Shown: positions 1-10,248, counted from the first letter of the stretch. The stretch is DNA of 64,000 bases from Phenylobacterium sp. (GCA_018001015.1 JAGNIV010000003.1:183272-247271), one strand, 5' to 3'. Notes: generated by a model not told the origin, from the letters alone. Made by a program: numbers and translations.

Positions 1-441
1 CTCTTCCTGATCTTCGCCGTCCTCTACGTCCTGCTAGCCAAGGTCTTTGTGCCGAAGCTGCGCCGGATCCGGGACGAGCGCGCCTCCACCATCGCCACGG
101 CGGTCACCCAGGCCCGCAGCGTTCAGGCTGAAGCGGAGGCGCAAGCCGCCGCCGCCCAGGCCGAGATCGCCGAAGCCCGCAACCGCTCCCGGCGGGTCGC
201 GGCCGACGCCAAGGCCAAGGCCGCCTCCGATCTGGCCCTGAGCCAGAAGGCCGAGGACGCCCGCCTTCAGGCGCAGATGGACGAGGCCGAGGCCCGCATC
301 CGCGGTCTTCGTGACCAGGCCATGACCAATGTCCGCGGCATCGCCGTGGAGACGGCCCAGGCCATCGTCCAGAAGCTCACCGGTCAGAAGATGACCACGG
401 CCGAGGTCGATGCGGCCATGACCGCCCAAGGAGCCGCCTGA
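1..441 (+). CDS. atpF': ATP synthase F0 subunit b' (5'-truncated by window edge)
   Basis: The frame is open from base 1, so the gene starts before the window; 146 residues are visible. The first ~19 visible residues are hydrophobic ([20 protein letters not shown]) and form the membrane anchor. The rest is a long Ala/Glu/Lys-rich helix with heptad character, as expected for the peripheral stalk that holds F1 against F0. Its stop codon overlaps the next start by one base (TGATG), so it is coupled to atpF. Photosynthetic and alphaproteobacterial F0 clusters carry two diverged b subunits; being upstream and lacking the other copy's N-terminus, this is most likely b'. Subunits a and c should lie just upstream, outside the window. 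Confidence 0.9.
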   Translation, partial: LFLIFAVLYVLLAKVFVPKLRRIRDERASTIATAVTQARSVQAEAEAQAAAAQAEIAEARNRSRRVAADAKAKAASDLALSQKAEDARLQAQMDEAEARIRGLRDQAMTNVRGIAVETAQAIVQKLTGQKMTTAEVDAAMTAQGAA

Positions 442-944
442 TGCCCGCCTTCCTGAACCCCGCCGAAGCGGAGATGTGGGTTGGCGTCGGCCTCCTGATC
501 TTCCTCGGCATCGTGATCTTCGTGGCCAAGGCGCCCAAGCTGATCAACGCCAGCCTCGACGCCCAGAGCGCCAAGATCCAGTCCGACCTCGACGAAGCCG
601 CCCGCATCCGCGAGGAGGCCCAACGCCTGCTGGCCCAGCTCAAGATCGAGCGGGCCGAGGCTGAGGCTCAGGCCAAGGAAATGCTGGCCGCCGCCGAGGA
701 ACAGGCCAAGCTCTACGCCGCCGACGCCAAGGCCAAGTTGGAGGAGAGCTTGGCTCGCCGCCAACAGATGGCCGAGCGCCGCATCGCCAACGCCGAGGCC
801 CAGGCCGCCACCGAGGTTCGCGCCGCCGCAGCCGACCTGGCCACGGCCGCCGCCGAGGTGGTGCTCACCAAGCGGCTGGCGGGCATGAAGACCGATCCGC
901 TGATCGACGGCGCGCTCGGCCAACTGGCCACCAAGCTGCAATAG
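441..944 (+). CDS. atpF: ATP synthase F0 subunit b
   Basis: Protein of 167 residues. A short N-terminus is followed by one membrane segment (about residues 13-30, [17 protein letters not shown]) and then a charged, Ala-rich coiled-coil helix to the C-terminus. This is the classic layout of the b subunit of the peripheral stalk of F1F0 ATP synthase, located in the inner membrane. It starts on the last base of the b' stop codon. A strong intrinsic terminator follows 40 bases downstream, so this is the last gene of the F0 operon. No F1 genes follow, which fits the separate F0 and F1 operons of Caulobacterales. Confidence 0.93.
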   Translation: MPAFLNPAEAEMWVGVGLLIFLGIVIFVAKAPKLINASLDAQSAKIQSDLDEAARIREEAQRLLAQLKIERAEAEAQAKEMLAAAEEQAKLYAADAKAKLEESLARRQQMAERRIANAEAQAATEVRAAAADLATAAAEVVLTKRLAGMKTDPLIDGALGQLATKLQ

Positions 945-983
945 CCGCCGCCCTCGGGCGACCGGCGTCTGCTCTCGGCAAGA

Positions 984-1010
984 CCCCTCCTCGCGGAGGG
1001 GTTTTCGTTT
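984..1010 (+). terminator. Intrinsic terminator of the F0 operon
   Basis: A perfect 7-bp stem (CCCCTCC at 984-990, GGAGGGG at 995-1001) with loop tcgc is followed by TTTTCGTTT. It lies 40 bases after the atpF stop. Its last T is also the first base of the stop of the convergent minus-strand gene. Confidence 0.9.
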
Positions 1011-1399
1011 CAGGAAGGACGGCGGCGGAAGCGCCGGCGGGTCTTGACCGCGAAGCGCAGCTTGCGGGGCACGATCAGCCGCTCGATGCGCAGGGCCTGC
1101 TGCCAGGCCACCAGCAGAATCTCCGGGTCGCGCCGCAGCAAGCGGCGGATCGGAAACACCATCTTCGGATGGGCGTGCTGGAAACGGACAAACGTCCGCC
1201 GCGCCTTGAAGGAGTTGCGCAGCACCAGCATCAGGCCGACCACGATCACCGGCAGGCCACCGGGGCCCGGCAGCGGCGCTACGGCGATCCCCGCCAGCAC
1301 GATCAGCACGCCGAGCGAGGCCAGACCGACGCGCACCATCCGTCCCACAACCTCGCGGGCGAATTCATCGGAGGCGCGCAGGGCGCGCACGCTGGGCAT
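1010..1399 (-). CDS. Small membrane protein, PGPGW-like family
   Basis: About 129 residues from the ATG at 1399; an in-frame GTG at 1411 would add four. Two hydrophobic segments lie near residues 23-45 and 48-62, separated by the short turn LPGPGG, which resembles the PGPGW motif of a family of putative two-helix membrane proteins (Pfam PGPGW). The C-terminal half is strongly basic (many Arg, ending RRRFRRRPS) and probably cytoplasmic. No function is known for the family. It converges on atpF and overlaps the terminator tail by one base. No clear Shine-Dalgarno separates the two start candidates. Confidence 0.65.
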   Translation of the reverse strand: MPSVRALRASDEFAREVVGRMVRVGLASLGVLIVLAGIAVAPLPGPGGLPVIVVGLMLVLRNSFKARRTFVRFQHAHPKMVFPIRRLLRRDPEILLVAWQQALRIERLIVPRKLRFAVKTRRRFRRRPS

Positions 1400-1479
1400 G
1401 GCGTAGGACACTTTGGTTCAAACCAGGGGTTCTGACGCGCGCCTGTTCGGGGGAGGACAGGCGGTCGTCGTTAAACGCA

Positions 1480-1780
1480 TATGCGAACGTACAAGAGAGT
1501 CGTAAAGGCGACGTCCGCGTTAAATTTTAAGGTTTATGCTCAATTCGGGGATCGCGCGGCGCCAGAGCCACACTTTCCCCTGAGCCCAAACCCCGGCGAG
1601 CCAGGTTCGGCCGATCCGCCACCCAGGCGCACGAAGAAGCACGCACCAGCGATGGCGTAGGACTAGATATTCAACCTGGAATGCGCGGCCCGCCCGATCT
1701 GGGGAGGTCGTTCGGCCACCACGCACCAATAGGTATGAGAACGTCCGGGCGACTCGTAAAGGTTCCGCAGGGTTAAATTT
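1480..1780. repeat. Imperfect direct repeat in the gcvPB/PGPGW gap
   Basis: The 395-base gap 1400-1794 holds no credible gene. It contains two related ~48-base copies at 1480-1527 and 1734-1780. Both read TATGnGAACGT, then TCGTAAAGG in the same spacing, then GTTAAATTT. The first 29 positions align without gaps with about 23 identities. The copies enclose ~206 bases of GC-rich sequence. AT-rich ends (TTAAATTT) suggest promoter-like or protein-binding DNA, possibly a duplicated regulatory segment upstream of the PGPGW gene. Function is not known. Confidence 0.5.
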
Positions 1781-1794
1781 CGTCCAGACTGTAG

Positions 1795-3378
1795 CTATTC
1801 AGCCGCCATCGGCGCCGGAGCCACAGTTGTGGGCTCTGGGCGCCACGTCAGACGAGGCTTGCGGGCCGCCAGGGTTTCATCCAGGCGCCGCATGGGCGCG
1901 AGGTAGGGCGCGCCGGTGAACCGCTCTACATCGCCCGCCTTGGCGGCCTGAGCCAACAGGGTGAGCGCGTGGCAGAAGCGGTCCAGTTCCTGCTTGGATT
2001 CGGTCTCGGTCGGCTCGATCAGCATCGCCCCGTGCACCACCAGGGGGAAATACATGGTCATGGGGTGGAAACCCTCGTCGATCATCGCCTTGGCGAAGTC
2101 CAGCGTGGTGACGCCGGTGCCTTCGAGCCAGCTGTCGTCGAACAGCGCCTCGTGCATGCAGGGCCCGTCAGGGAAGGCCGGCGTCATCACCGGCGAGAGC
2201 TTGGCCTTGATGTAGTTGGCGTTGAGCACGGCATCCTCGGCCACCTGCCGCAGACCGTCGGTCCCATGGCTGAGCATGTAGGCGTAGGCGCGGACGAACA
2301 TGCCCATCTGACCGTGGAAGGCGACCATGCGGCCGAAGGTTGCGGCGGCCTCATCCTGGGCTTCCTCCACCAGCTTGAAGCCCTCGCCCGAACTCACCAC
2401 CCAGGGGGTGGGCGCATAGGGCGCCAGGGCCGCCGAAAGCACCACCGGACCCGCGCCGGGACCGCCGCCGCCGTGTGGTGTGGAGAAGGTCTTGTGCAGG
2501 TTGATGTGCATGGCGTCGACGCCCAGGTCGCCCGGGCGCACCCGGCCGACGATGGCGTTGAAGTTGGCCCCGTCGCAGTAGAAGTAGGCCCCGGCCGCGT
2601 GGGTCAGGTTCGCGATCTCGATGATGTCACGCTCGAACAGGCCGCAGGTGTTGGGGTTGGTGACCATGATCGCCGCCACGTCCGGCGACAGCTTGGTCGC
2701 CAGGTCGGCGAGGTCGACGCGGCCGTCCGGCGTCTGGGCGATCTCGGCCACGTCATAGCCGACGAAGGCCGCGGTGGCCGGGTTGGTGCCGTGGGCGGAG
2801 GTGGGCACCAGCACCAGGCGGCGATGGCCCTGGCCCTTGGCCTCGTGGGCCGCCTTGATGGCCAGCAGGCCGCACAGTTCGCCGTGCGCGCCGGCCTTGG
2901 GCGACAGCGCCACGGCGGGCATGCCGGTCAGGGTCTTCAGCCAGTGGGCCAGACGGTCCATCAGCTCCAGCGCGCCTTGGGTCGTCGACAGCGGCGACAT
3001 CGGATGCAGGTCGCCGAAGCCGGCCAGGCGGGCCATCTTCTCGTTGAGGCGCGGGTTGTGCTTCATGGTGCACGAGCCCAGCGGATACAGGGCCAGGTCG
3101 ATGGCGTGGTTCTTCTGAGAGAGGCGCACGAAGTGGCGCATGGCCTCCGGCTCCGACAGACCCGGAAGGCCGATCGGCGCGGTGCGGACCAGATCGCCCA
3201 GGTCGGAGGCGTCCTGGCTGGGCGGCTCAAAATCGACGCCGGTCTTGTCCCAGCCGTCCATCTCGAAGATCAGGGCCTCATCCTGCAACAGCCCCCGGGC
3301 GCCGGTGAGCGAGGCGTGGGCGGTGGCGGCGCCGCCAGCCTGGGGCTGGGTCGGGCGGCCGATGTTGGACATGGCCAT
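1795..3378 (-). CDS. gcvPB: Glycine dehydrogenase (decarboxylating) subunit 2, P2 protein
   Basis: Protein of 527 residues. It is the PLP-binding half of the heterodimeric P protein, which decarboxylates glycine and passes the aminomethyl group to the lipoyl arm of GcvH. The PLP lysine is about K296 in HINLHKTFSTPHGGGGPG, with the glycine-rich loop after it. The N-terminal region has the expected SCTMKHNPR block. The C-terminal ~25 residues are Pro/Ala-rich and likely disordered. It begins on the last base of the gcvPA stop (TGATG) and is the last gene of the gcv operon. A second ATG two codons in could also serve. Confidence 0.96.
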   Translation of the reverse strand: MAMSNIGRPTQPQAGGAATAHASLTGARGLLQDEALIFEMDGWDKTGVDFEPPSQDASDLGDLVRTAPIGLPGLSEPEAMRHFVRLSQKNHAIDLALYPLGSCTMKHNPRLNEKMARLAGFGDLHPMSPLSTTQGALELMDRLAHWLKTLTGMPAVALSPKAGAHGELCGLLAIKAAHEAKGQGHRRLVLVPTSAHGTNPATAAFVGYDVAEIAQTPDGRVDLADLATKLSPDVAAIMVTNPNTCGLFERDIIEIANLTHAAGAYFYCDGANFNAIVGRVRPGDLGVDAMHINLHKTFSTPHGGGGPGAGPVVLSAALAPYAPTPWVVSSGEGFKLVEEAQDEAAATFGRMVAFHGQMGMFVRAYAYMLSHGTDGLRQVAEDAVLNANYIKAKLSPVMTPAFPDGPCMHEALFDDSWLEGTGVTTLDFAKAMIDEGFHPMTMYFPLVVHGAMLIEPTETESKQELDRFCHALTLLAQAAKAGDVERFTGAPYLAPMRRLDETLAARKPRLTWRPEPTTVAPAPMAAE

Positions 3379-4721
3379 CAGGCGGCCCTCCCCTTCAGAG
3401 CCTTGGCGAAGGCGGCGATGTCATCCCGCGTCGTGGTCTCGGTGGCGGCGACCAACAGCACGTCGTCCATCCCGGCCTTGGGGTCGAGGCGGCTGAAGGG
3501 CACGCCGGCCACCACGCCGTCGGCCAGCAGGACCTCGACGACGTCGGCGGCCTTGCCGGGAACACGGATCGCGAACTCGTTGAAGAAGCGCGGCGACAGG
3601 ATCTCCACCCCCGGCACGGCGGCCAGCGCCTCGCGCAGCTCTCGGGCCCGGCTGTGGTTCAGGGCCGCCAGCTGGCGCAGGCCGCGTTCCCCCAACAGGG
3701 TCATGTGGATGGTGAAGGCCAGGGCGCAGAGCCCCGAGTTGGTGCAGATGTTAGAGGTCGCCTTCTCGCGGCGGATATGCTGCTCGCGGGTCGACAGTGT
3801 CAGGACGAAACCGCGGGCGCCGTCGGCGTCCACGGTCTGGCCACACAGCCGGCCGGGCATCTGGCGGACGAACTTCTCACGCGCCGCGAACAGGCCGATA
3901 TAGGGCCCGCCATAGTTGAGGCCGACCCCGATGGACTGGCCCTCCCCCACGGCGATGTCGGCGCCCATCTCGCCGGGTGACTTCAGCAGGCCGTAGGAGA
4001 CCGCCTCGGTGGTCACCACGATCAGCAGGGCGCCCGCGGCATGCGCCGCCTCAGCGATCTTGCTCACGTCGGTGACCACGCCGAACACGTTGGGAGTCTG
4101 GACCACGACGCAGGCGGTCTCGGCGTCGATGGCCGACAGCACGGCGGCCTCGGCGTCGATGGCCACGGCCTGGCGGGTGATGTCCATGCCCTCGGCATGG
4201 GCGATGGTCTGGGTGACGGCGGCATAGTGCGGGTGCAGGCCGCCCGACAGCACCGCCTTCTTCCGGCGCGTGACCCGCTGGGCCATCATCACCGCCTCGG
4301 CGCAGGCGGTGGAGCCGTCGTACATCGACGCGTTGGCCACATCCAGGCCGGTCAGGGCCGCCACCTGGGTCTGGAACTCAAACAGCACCTGCAGGGTGCC
4401 CTGGGCGATCTCGGGCTGATAGGGCGTGTAGCTGGTCAGGAACTCCGACCGCTGGATGATGTGGTCCACCGTCGCCGGCACGTGGTGCTTGTAGGCTCCC
4501 GCCCCGCAGAAGAACGGCCCCGCACCGGCCGGACGGTTCTTGGCGGCCAGGGCGGCAAGCTCTCGCTCCACCTCCATCTCGCCGGCGTGCAGCGGCAGGT
4601 CGAAGAGGTCGGCCTTACGGGCGGCGGCGGGGACATCGACGAACAGGTCGTCGATGGTGGCCGCGCCGATGACGCCGAGCATCTCGGTCCGGTCGGCCGG
4701 GGTCAGGGGCAGGTAACGCAT
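3378..4721 (-). CDS. gcvPA: Glycine dehydrogenase (decarboxylating) subunit 1, P1 protein
   Basis: Protein of 447 residues, start [15 protein letters not shown], typical of the alpha half of the split P protein. It shares the PLP-enzyme fold but supplies substrate-binding residues rather than the PLP lysine; motifs [13 protein letters not shown] and [14 protein letters not shown] are diagnostic. It works as a heterotetramer with GcvPB in the cytoplasm. The start lies six bases after the gcvH stop and its stop overlaps the gcvPB start, so all gcv genes are cotranscribed. Confidence 0.96.
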   Translation of the reverse strand: MRYLPLTPADRTEMLGVIGAATIDDLFVDVPAAARKADLFDLPLHAGEMEVERELAALAAKNRPAGAGPFFCGAGAYKHHVPATVDHIIQRSEFLTSYTPYQPEIAQGTLQVLFEFQTQVAALTGLDVANASMYDGSTACAEAVMMAQRVTRRKKAVLSGGLHPHYAAVTQTIAHAEGMDITRQAVAIDAEAAVLSAIDAETACVVVQTPNVFGVVTDVSKIAEAAHAAGALLIVVTTEAVSYGLLKSPGEMGADIAVGEGQSIGVGLNYGGPYIGLFAAREKFVRQMPGRLCGQTVDADGARGFVLTLSTREQHIRREKATSNICTNSGLCALAFTIHMTLLGERGLRQLAALNHSRARELREALAAVPGVEILSPRFFNEFAIRVPGKAADVVEVLLADGVVAGVPFSRLDPKAGMDDVLLVAATETTTRDDIAAFAKALKGRAA

Positions 4722-4727
4722 GGGTGC

Positions 4728-5093
4728 TTACAGGGTCCCGAGGTAGGTTTCGTAGGCGTCGCGGTCCATCAGGTCGTCGTACTGGCCCTTGTCGGCGATC
4801 TTCAGCTTGGCGAACCAGCCACCGGATTCCGGCACGGCGTTGACCGTCTCGGGCGCGTCGCCCAGTTCCGCGTTGGCTTCGACCACCTCGCCGGAGACCG
4901 GGGCGTAGACGTCGGAGGCCGCCTTCACGCTCTCCACCACCGCCAGGCCGTCGCCGGCCTTCACGGTCTTTCCGACCTCAGGGGTCTCGACGAACACCAC
5001 ATCGCCCAGCTGCTCGGCGGCATAGGCGGTGATGCCGATGGTGGCCACGTCGCCATCGAGAGCGACCCACTCGTGATCCTTGGTGAAACGCAT
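4728..5093 (-). CDS. gcvH: Glycine cleavage system H protein (lipoyl carrier)
   Basis: Protein of 121 residues, start [10 protein letters not shown]. It carries the lipoate that shuttles the aminomethyl group between P, T and L proteins. The lipoylated lysine is about K57 in [10 protein letters not shown] chose the ATG at 5093 rather than an upstream in-frame start because the H-protein fold begins at this point and a good Shine-Dalgarno (GAGGAGAT) precedes it, overlapping the gcvT stop. Length is normal for the family. Confidence 0.96.
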   Translation of the reverse strand: MRFTKDHEWVALDGDVATIGITAYAAEQLGDVVFVETPEVGKTVKAGDGLAVVESVKAASDVYAPVSGEVVEANAELGDAPETVNAVPESGGWFAKLKIADKGQYDDLMDRDAYETYLGTL

Positions 5094-5106
5094 CGGGGTG
5101 ATCTCC

Positions 5107-6219
5107 TCAGACCTTGCGGACGTAGCGGGTGGGAACAAAGGGCATGCGCACGACCTCGGCGCCCTGCGGCTTGCCTCGGACGATGACTTTCAACTGAGTC
5201 CCGAGCGCGGCCAGGGCCGGCGGCACGAAACCCATGGCGATGGGATAGCCCAGGCTGGGGGAGAAGCCGCCGGAGGTGACGACACCCACCACGGCGCCAG
5301 ATCCGTCGGCGATCTCCGCGCCCTCGCGGGCCGGGGCGCCTTCCAGCACCTTCAGGCCGACGCGCTTGCGGGACGGGCCGTCGGCCAGTTCCTGGGCGAT
5401 GCGGGATGCCCCGGGGAAGTCGCGCGCGTCGCGGCGCTTCATCGAGACGGCGAAGGCGAGGTCGGCCTCGATCGGGCTGACGGTCTCGTCCACGTCATGG
5501 CCATAGAGCGGCAGGCCCGCCTCCAGACGCAGAGAGTCCCGCGCGCCCAGGCCGATCGGGCGGACGCGCTCGTCCTCCAGCAGCAGGTTCCAGATCGCCT
5601 CGGCCTGATGGTTGGGCACGGAGATTTCGTAGCCGTCCTCGCCGGTGTAGCCCGAGCGGGAGATCAGGATGTTGGTCCCGAAGCCCGGCATGGCGCGGCT
5701 ATCCATGAACACCATGCGCAGGGCGGCAGGCAGGTGGCGACCGATCACCGCGGCGGCCTCGGGTCCCTGGATCGCCAGCAGGGCGCGGTTCTCCAGGCGC
5801 TCGATGGTGACCTGGCCGGCCAGCTCCTTGTCGATGACCTTGAAGTCGTTGTCCTTGCAGGCGCCGTTGACCACCACGAACAGCCCGTCGTCGTCGGGGC
5901 GGGCGGCCATCAGGTCGTCGATCACCCCGCCCTTCTTGTTGAGCAGGACGGAGTAGCGCTGCTTGCCGGGCTTCAGCCCGATGAAGTCGCCGGGCGTGAT
6001 CTCCTCGAAGGCCGACAGCGGCGAGACGCCGCGCAGCCGGGCCTGACCCATGTGGGAGACGTCGAACAGGCCGGCGTGCTCTCGGGTCCAGAGGTGCTCC
6101 TTCAGCACGCCGTCCTTATACTGGACGGGCATGGAATAGCCCGCGAACGGCACCATGCGCGCGCCGGCTTCCACATGCGCGGCGGCGAGCGGGGTGGTCT
6201 TCAGGGCTTCATCGGTCAC
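5107..6219 (-). CDS. gcvT: Aminomethyltransferase, glycine cleavage T protein
   Basis: Protein of 370 residues. It transfers the methylene group from lipoyl-GcvH to tetrahydrofolate and releases ammonia. The N-terminus ([16 protein letters not shown], then [14 protein letters not shown]) matches the folate-binding GCV_T domain, and a GCV_T C-terminal barrel follows (residues ~280-370). First gene of the gcv operon, with a tandem glycine riboswitch in its leader, so its expression should rise with glycine. Confidence 0.96.
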   Translation of the reverse strand: MTDEALKTTPLAAAHVEAGARMVPFAGYSMPVQYKDGVLKEHLWTREHAGLFDVSHMGQARLRGVSPLSAFEEITPGDFIGLKPGKQRYSVLLNKKGGVIDDLMAARPDDDGLFVVVNGACKDNDFKVIDKELAGQVTIERLENRALLAIQGPEAAAVIGRHLPAALRMVFMDSRAMPGFGTNILISRSGYTGEDGYEISVPNHQAEAIWNLLLEDERVRPIGLGARDSLRLEAGLPLYGHDVDETVSPIEADLAFAVSMKRRDARDFPGASRIAQELADGPSRKRVGLKVLEGAPAREGAEIADGSGAVVGVVTSGGFSPSLGYPIAMGFVPPALAALGTQLKVIVRGKPQGAEVVRMPFVPTRYVRKV

Positions 6220-6275
6220 GCATGAGACTCCGGCTGACGATTGCAGGCGCCGACGAAAAAAGCTCCGCCGCCGCC

Positions 6276-6482
6276 CTGCCCCCGCTGTCCTTGGGCCTGA
6301 GAGATTTCAGGTGCGTCCCGCGCCTTGGGACCAACCCTTGCTCCTTCGGCGAGCCGCCAAAACCCGGCGGCTACTTTCCAGCGTTCATCAGCCTTCGCGG
6401 TCCGTTTGCCTGAGCGTTTCCGGGGCGGTTGCGCCTTCGGCTCCGGGCTCGAGGCCCGGTCTCTCCCGCGAGAGTCGAGGCG
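6276..6482 (-). promoter_or_regulatory. Tandem glycine riboswitch upstream of gcvT
   Basis: Read on the minus strand, the leader holds two copies of the glycine-aptamer signature. Aptamer 1 has GCCGAAGGCGCAA (6441-6429) and CTCAGGCAAACGGAC (near 6415-6401). Aptamer 2 has GCCGAAGGAGCAA (6350-6338) and CTCTCAGGCCCAAGGAC (near 6303-6287). A GGAGAG segment starts aptamer 1 near 6470. Two aptamers in tandem directly before gcvT is the standard arrangement, where glycine binding turns on the cleavage operon. A GC-rich stretch then TTTTTT near 6260-6255 may belong to the expression platform. Edges are approximate. Confidence 0.93.
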
Positions 6483-6534
6483 GAACCTGTTCGAAGGGCC
6501 GGGCTGAGTCAACGCGCAAAGTCGCGTGGACGAA

Positions 6535-6674
6535 CTCCCTCCCCCTTATGGGGAGGGTGGATGGCGCGCAGCGCCAGCCAGGTGCGGAATTCAGGCGGGT
6601 GTGCGGAAGTTTAAGGCGTCCCCACCCGGGCGGCTGCGCCGCCGGCCCCTCCCCATGAGGGGGTGGGAGGGAGA
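6535..6674. repeat. Intergenic palindromic repeat, G/C-run family copy 1
   Basis: The gap between the gcv leader and the argS stop is filled by an inverted repeat. The left end reads CTCCCTCCCCCTTATGGGG and the right end CCCCATGAGGGGGTGGG followed by AGGGAG; each half is itself a hairpin around TTATG or CATGAG. An internal hairpin (CGGCGGC type) sits near 6630-6645. Related elements occur at 18880-18999, 35381-35530, 40964-40985 and 63740-63886. Probably a dispersed REP-like element that may also act as transcription terminator for argS. Confidence 0.7.
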
Positions 6675-6675
6675 C

Positions 6676-8475
6676 CTACATCCGCTCCGGCGCCGCGATG
6701 CCCAGCAGGTCGAGGGCCTGCTCCAGCTGGCGCAGGGTGGTCTCCGCCAGGGCCAGACGGGAGGACCGGACCACCGGCTCGGCGATCAGGATCGGGCAGG
6801 CGGCATAGAAGCGGCTGAAGGCCTGGGCCAGCTTGAAGGCGTGCTCGGCCACGAAGTGCGGCGCGCGCTTCTCGTAGGCGTCGGTCAGCGCCTGGTCGAA
6901 GGCGTCCAACAGCAGCACCAGCTCACGCTCGGCTGGCTCGACCACGGTGATCGGACCGGTCTTGGTCCCTTCGGTCTCGGCCTTCCGCAGCAGGGATTTC
7001 ACCCGCACCGCCTGGTACAGCAGGTAAGGGCCGGTCTTGCCCTCGAAGCTGGAGAACCGGTCCAGGTCGAAGACGTAGGAGGTGCCGCGGAAGTTCTGCA
7101 GGTCGGCGAACTTCAGGGCCGCCACAGCGACCTTGTTGGCGGTGTCGTCGAAGGTGTCGGGGTCGAGCTCGGCGCCCAGATCAGCCTCCCTCAGGCGCTC
7201 GCGCGCCTTGGTGCGGGTCATCTCGATCATGTCGTTCAGCTTCAGGACCCCGCCCTCGCGGGTCTTGAAGGGCTTGCCGTCCAGCCCGTTCATGGTGCCA
7301 AAGCCGATGTGCTCCAGGCTGCCCTCGGCCGCATAGCCGGCCAGGTAGGCGGCGCGGAAGACCACCTCGAAGTGGTCGGCCTGGCGCTGGTCCACCACAT
7401 AGAGGACGTGGTCGGGATCGAAGCTCCTCCTGCGGTCCAGCACGGTGGCCAGGTCGGTCGTGCCGTACATGGCCGAACCTTCGGAGGAGACCACCAGCAG
7501 GGGCGGGAGGTCGCGCTTGTCGCCCTGCCGCGCCACCCGGATGATCCGGGCGCCCTGGTCGTCCACCAGCAGGCCCTTGTCGTCCAGTTCCCTGACCATG
7601 GGGGCGATCAGGTCATCGACGTCGCTCTCGCCCTTCCACAGGTCGAAGTCGACGCCCAGGGCATGAAAGTCCCGCTCCAAGGCGACCTTGGTCACCCGGG
7701 CGAAATGGCGCCACAGCAGATGATAGCCCGGCGCCTTGTTCTGCAGCTCGGCGGTGAGCTTGCGGGCCCGTTCGCGATACTCAATGTCGGCCTTTCCCTT
7801 GGCGGCGGCCTCCGGATAGAGCCGGTCGAGATCTTCCAGGCTGATCCGGCTCTCCAGGGCGGCGAAGGCGGTCTTTTCTTCTTCCGGCGTGATCGCCGTC
7901 GTGCGGCCGTTGAGCTGTTCCATCAGCGCCTTCACGAACGGGGTCTCGTCCATGACCGCGCCGATCAGCAGGCCCATCTGGTAGCCCCAGTCGCCGAAGT
8001 GGGCGTCGCCCACCACCATGTCGCCCCGGAACCGGTAGATGCGCTTGATGGCCTCGCCGATGATCGACGAGCGCAGGTGGCCGACGTGCATGGGCTTGGC
8101 GACGTTGGGGCCGGCATAGTCCACCAGAACCCGGCGCATGGCCTCGACCGAACCGGCGCCAAGGCGCGGATCGGCGGCGATCTCGTTGGCGCGCTCAGAC
8201 AGGGCGGTGTCAGAGACCCGCATGTTGATGAAGCCCAGGCCCGCGATCTCCACCACCGAAAGGCGCGGATCCGTGGCCAGGGTCGCGGTCACGCCGGCGG
8301 CGATCTCACGCGGATCGCGGCGCGCGGTCTTGGCCGCGGCCAGCGCGCCATTGCATTGGAAGTCCGCGAGGTCGGGCCGGTCGGACGGCGTCACGCGTCC
8401 GAGTTCAGCCGGCAGGCCCGCGGCGGCGAAGGCGGCGGCGACCGCTTCGCCCAGGCCCCGTTTCAGATCACTCAT
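6676..8475 (-). CDS. argS: Arginyl-tRNA synthetase
   Basis: Protein of 599 residues, class I synthetase charging tRNA-Arg in the cytoplasm. The N-terminal additional domain (~residues 1-110) is followed by the HIGH-like motif HVGH near residue 131 in [17 protein letters not shown]; a canonical KMSK is absent, as in many ArgRS enzymes. The DALR anticodon-binding domain ends the protein at GIAAPERM. I start at the ATG at 8475 ([12 protein letters not shown]) because it overlaps the upstream stop as ATGA and matches the family N-terminus; a longer open frame upstream is not real. Confidence 0.95.
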   Translation of the reverse strand: MSDLKRGLGEAVAAAFAAAGLPAELGRVTPSDRPDLADFQCNGALAAAKTARRDPREIAAGVTATLATDPRLSVVEIAGLGFINMRVSDTALSERANEIAADPRLGAGSVEAMRRVLVDYAGPNVAKPMHVGHLRSSIIGEAIKRIYRFRGDMVVGDAHFGDWGYQMGLLIGAVMDETPFVKALMEQLNGRTTAITPEEEKTAFAALESRISLEDLDRLYPEAAAKGKADIEYRERARKLTAELQNKAPGYHLLWRHFARVTKVALERDFHALGVDFDLWKGESDVDDLIAPMVRELDDKGLLVDDQGARIIRVARQGDKRDLPPLLVVSSEGSAMYGTTDLATVLDRRRSFDPDHVLYVVDQRQADHFEVVFRAAYLAGYAAEGSLEHIGFGTMNGLDGKPFKTREGGVLKLNDMIEMTRTKARERLREADLGAELDPDTFDDTANKVAVAALKFADLQNFRGTSYVFDLDRFSSFEGKTGPYLLYQAVRVKSLLRKAETEGTKTGPITVVEPAERELVLLLDAFDQALTDAYEKRAPHFVAEHAFKLAQAFSRFYAACPILIAEPVVRSSRLALAETTLRQLEQALDLLGIAAPERM

Positions 8476-9164
8476 TGACGGTCGGTCGTCCCCGCGGCGG
8501 CGACGGCCGCGGCGCCCGCGTTGAGCCGGAAGCGTTTGCCCTCTCGGTTGAAGGCGGCCATCTGCGGCGTCACGTCGAAGCCGACGAGGATTTCGAAGTT
8601 GGCGCCGCTGGTGGTGTCCTTGGCGCGCGGAATGGTGATCTGGGCCATCTTTTCGGTGGCGTAGACGCGGTCCTGACCGGGTCCGAAGCTGATGGGCAGG
8701 TCGAAATACTGCTTGGCGATGACCGCCTCGTTGCGCTTCGTCACCGCCACCCAGTAGCGGTAGCTCTTGGACGAGCCCTCCGCCTGCGGCCCCTTGCCCA
8801 GCTCGAACAGCACTTCCATCTGGACCTGGATCGGCTCGTCGTCCTTGTACTGGCAGCCGGCCGAGATGCCCTGGATCTCGCCGGTATAGGCCACGTTGGC
8901 CGAGGCCTCCTTGGCGTCCTTGAACTCGATATAGCGGCCGGCGTCGTAGAGGACCTTCACGAAGGGGCACGGCCCCGCGTTGCGCAGGGCTTGCAGCGGC
9001 GCCTGGACATTGTTCCATTCTTCTTTGGATTTCTTCTTCTTGGCCGCCTCCTGCTGTTGGCGCTGCTCGTCTCGGCGCGGCGAGGCCTGGGCCAGGGCGA
9101 TTTCGGGCAGGGCGATCGCGGCGGCCATGAAGGCGCAGGCGGCGAGCAGAAGAGAACGGCGCAT
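8472..9164 (-). CDS. Secreted protein of unknown function coupled to argS
   Basis: Protein of 230 residues. An N-terminal signal peptide ([25 protein letters not shown], cleavage likely after ALA near residue 25) contains an RR pair but no full twin-arginine motif. A short Gln/Lys-rich linker follows (residues 30-47), then a compact domain with single cysteines near residues 65 and 104. I do not recognise a named family with certainty; similar proteins sit next to argS in Caulobacter-type genomes as far as I recall. It overlaps argS by four bases (ATGA), so the two are cotranscribed and translationally coupled. Probably periplasmic. Confidence 0.7.
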   Translation of the reverse strand: MRRSLLLAACAFMAAAIALPEIALAQASPRRDEQRQQQEAAKKKKSKEEWNNVQAPLQALRNAGPCPFVKVLYDAGRYIEFKDAKEASANVAYTGEIQGISAGCQYKDDEPIQVQMEVLFELGKGPQAEGSSKSYRYWVAVTKRNEAVIAKQYFDLPISFGPGQDRVYATEKMAQITIPRAKDTTSGANFEILVGFDVTPQMAAFNREGKRFRLNAGAAAVAAAGTTDRQ

Positions 9165-9285
9165 GGGGTCGTCCAGACAGAGAAACGGGGCGCGGAGGTT
9201 CGCGCGGGCGGCCCTGTACTACTGGCTATCGATTGAGGCCGCAACGCGGCTGGCGGTGGAAGCGCCGGACGCCTAGTTTGGGACC

Positions 9286-10248
9286 ATGTCCGAACCGACC
9301 CACGCCCGCCGCCCCCTGAAGGTCCTGCTCGCCACCCCTCGCGGATTCTGCGCCGGGGTCGACCGCGCCATCCAGATCGTCGAGCGTACGCTGGAGAAGT
9401 ACGGCGCCCCGGTCTATGTGCGCCACGAGATCGTCCACAATCGCCATGTCGTGGACCGGCTGAAGGCGCTGGGCGCCATTTTCGTCGAGGAGCTGGACGA
9501 GTGCCCCACCGATCGCCCGGTGGTGTTCTCCGCCCACGGCGTGCCCAAGTCGGTGCCCGCCGACGCCAGGTCGCGCAACATGCTCTATCTCGACGCCACC
9601 TGCCCGCTGGTCTCCAAGGTCCATGTCGAGGCCCAGCGCCATTACGACGCGGGCATGGAGATCGTGCTGATCGGACATGCCGGCCACCCAGAGGTCGTCG
9701 GCACCATGGGCCAGCTTCCCGAGGGCGCGGTGACCCTGATCGAGACGGTGGAGGACGCGCGCGCCTTCACGCCGAGAGATGCGAGCAACATCGCCTTCGC
9801 CACCCAGACAACCCTGTCGGTGGACGACACCGCCGCCATCGTCGCGGCCCTCCGCGAGCGGTTCCCGGAGATCTCCGCGCCGCACAAGGAAGACATCTGC
9901 TACGCCACCACCAACCGCCAGGAGGCGGTAAAGAGCGTGGCGGCCCGCAGCGACGTCCTGCTGGTGCTGGGCTCGGCCAACTCCTCCAACTCGGTGCGTC
10001 TGGTGGAGGTCGCCAAGCGTGAAGGCGTGGCCCAGGCCCACCTGATCGACGACGCCTCCTTCCTCGACCTCTCCTGGATCGACGGCGCCCGGACCGTCGG
10101 CGTCACCGCCGGCGCCTCGGCCCCTGAAGTGCTCGTGCAAGGGGTGATCGACGCCCTGGGCGAGGTCTTCGACGTCACCGTGGAAGAGGTCGACGCCGTG
10201 CGCGAAACCGTCAGCTTCAAGCTGCCCCGGGTGCTGGTGGAAGGCTAG
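9286..10248 (+). CDS. ispH: 4-hydroxy-3-methylbut-2-enyl diphosphate reductase
   Basis: Protein of 320 residues, last enzyme of the MEP isoprenoid pathway, making IPP and DMAPP from HMBPP. The three iron-sulfur cysteines are visible: C22 in [12 protein letters not shown], one in [11 protein letters not shown] (near 106), and one in [11 protein letters not shown] (near 205). The catalytic glutamate region and the SSNS motif ([11 protein letters not shown]) are present. It is divergent from the secreted protein gene across a 121-base gap. Its 3' end overlaps the convergent doc-like gene by 32 bases. Confidence 0.96.
   Translation: MSEPTHARRPLKVLLATPRGFCAGVDRAIQIVERTLEKYGAPVYVRHEIVHNRHVVDRLKALGAIFVEELDECPTDRPVVFSAHGVPKSVPADARSRNMLYLDATCPLVSKVHVEAQRHYDAGMEIVLIGHAGHPEVVGTMGQLPEGAVTLIETVEDARAFTPRDASNIAFATQTTLSVDDTAAIVAALRERFPEISAPHKEDICYATTNRQEAVKSVAARSDVLLVLGSANSSNSVRLVEVAKREGVAQAHLIDDASFLDLSWIDGARTVGVTAGASAPEVLVQGVIDALGEVFDVTVEEVDAVRETVSFKLPRVLVEG

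Noticed and set aside
1520-1729. Open frame of 69 codons (minus)
   Set aside because: No ribosome site, Trp/Arg-rich random-looking composition, and it spans one of the direct repeats.
1969-3903. Very long plus-strand open frame opposite gcvPB/gcvPA
   Set aside because: His/Gly/Gln/Arg-rich shadow produced by the codon bias of the real minus-strand genes; runs across a gene boundary.
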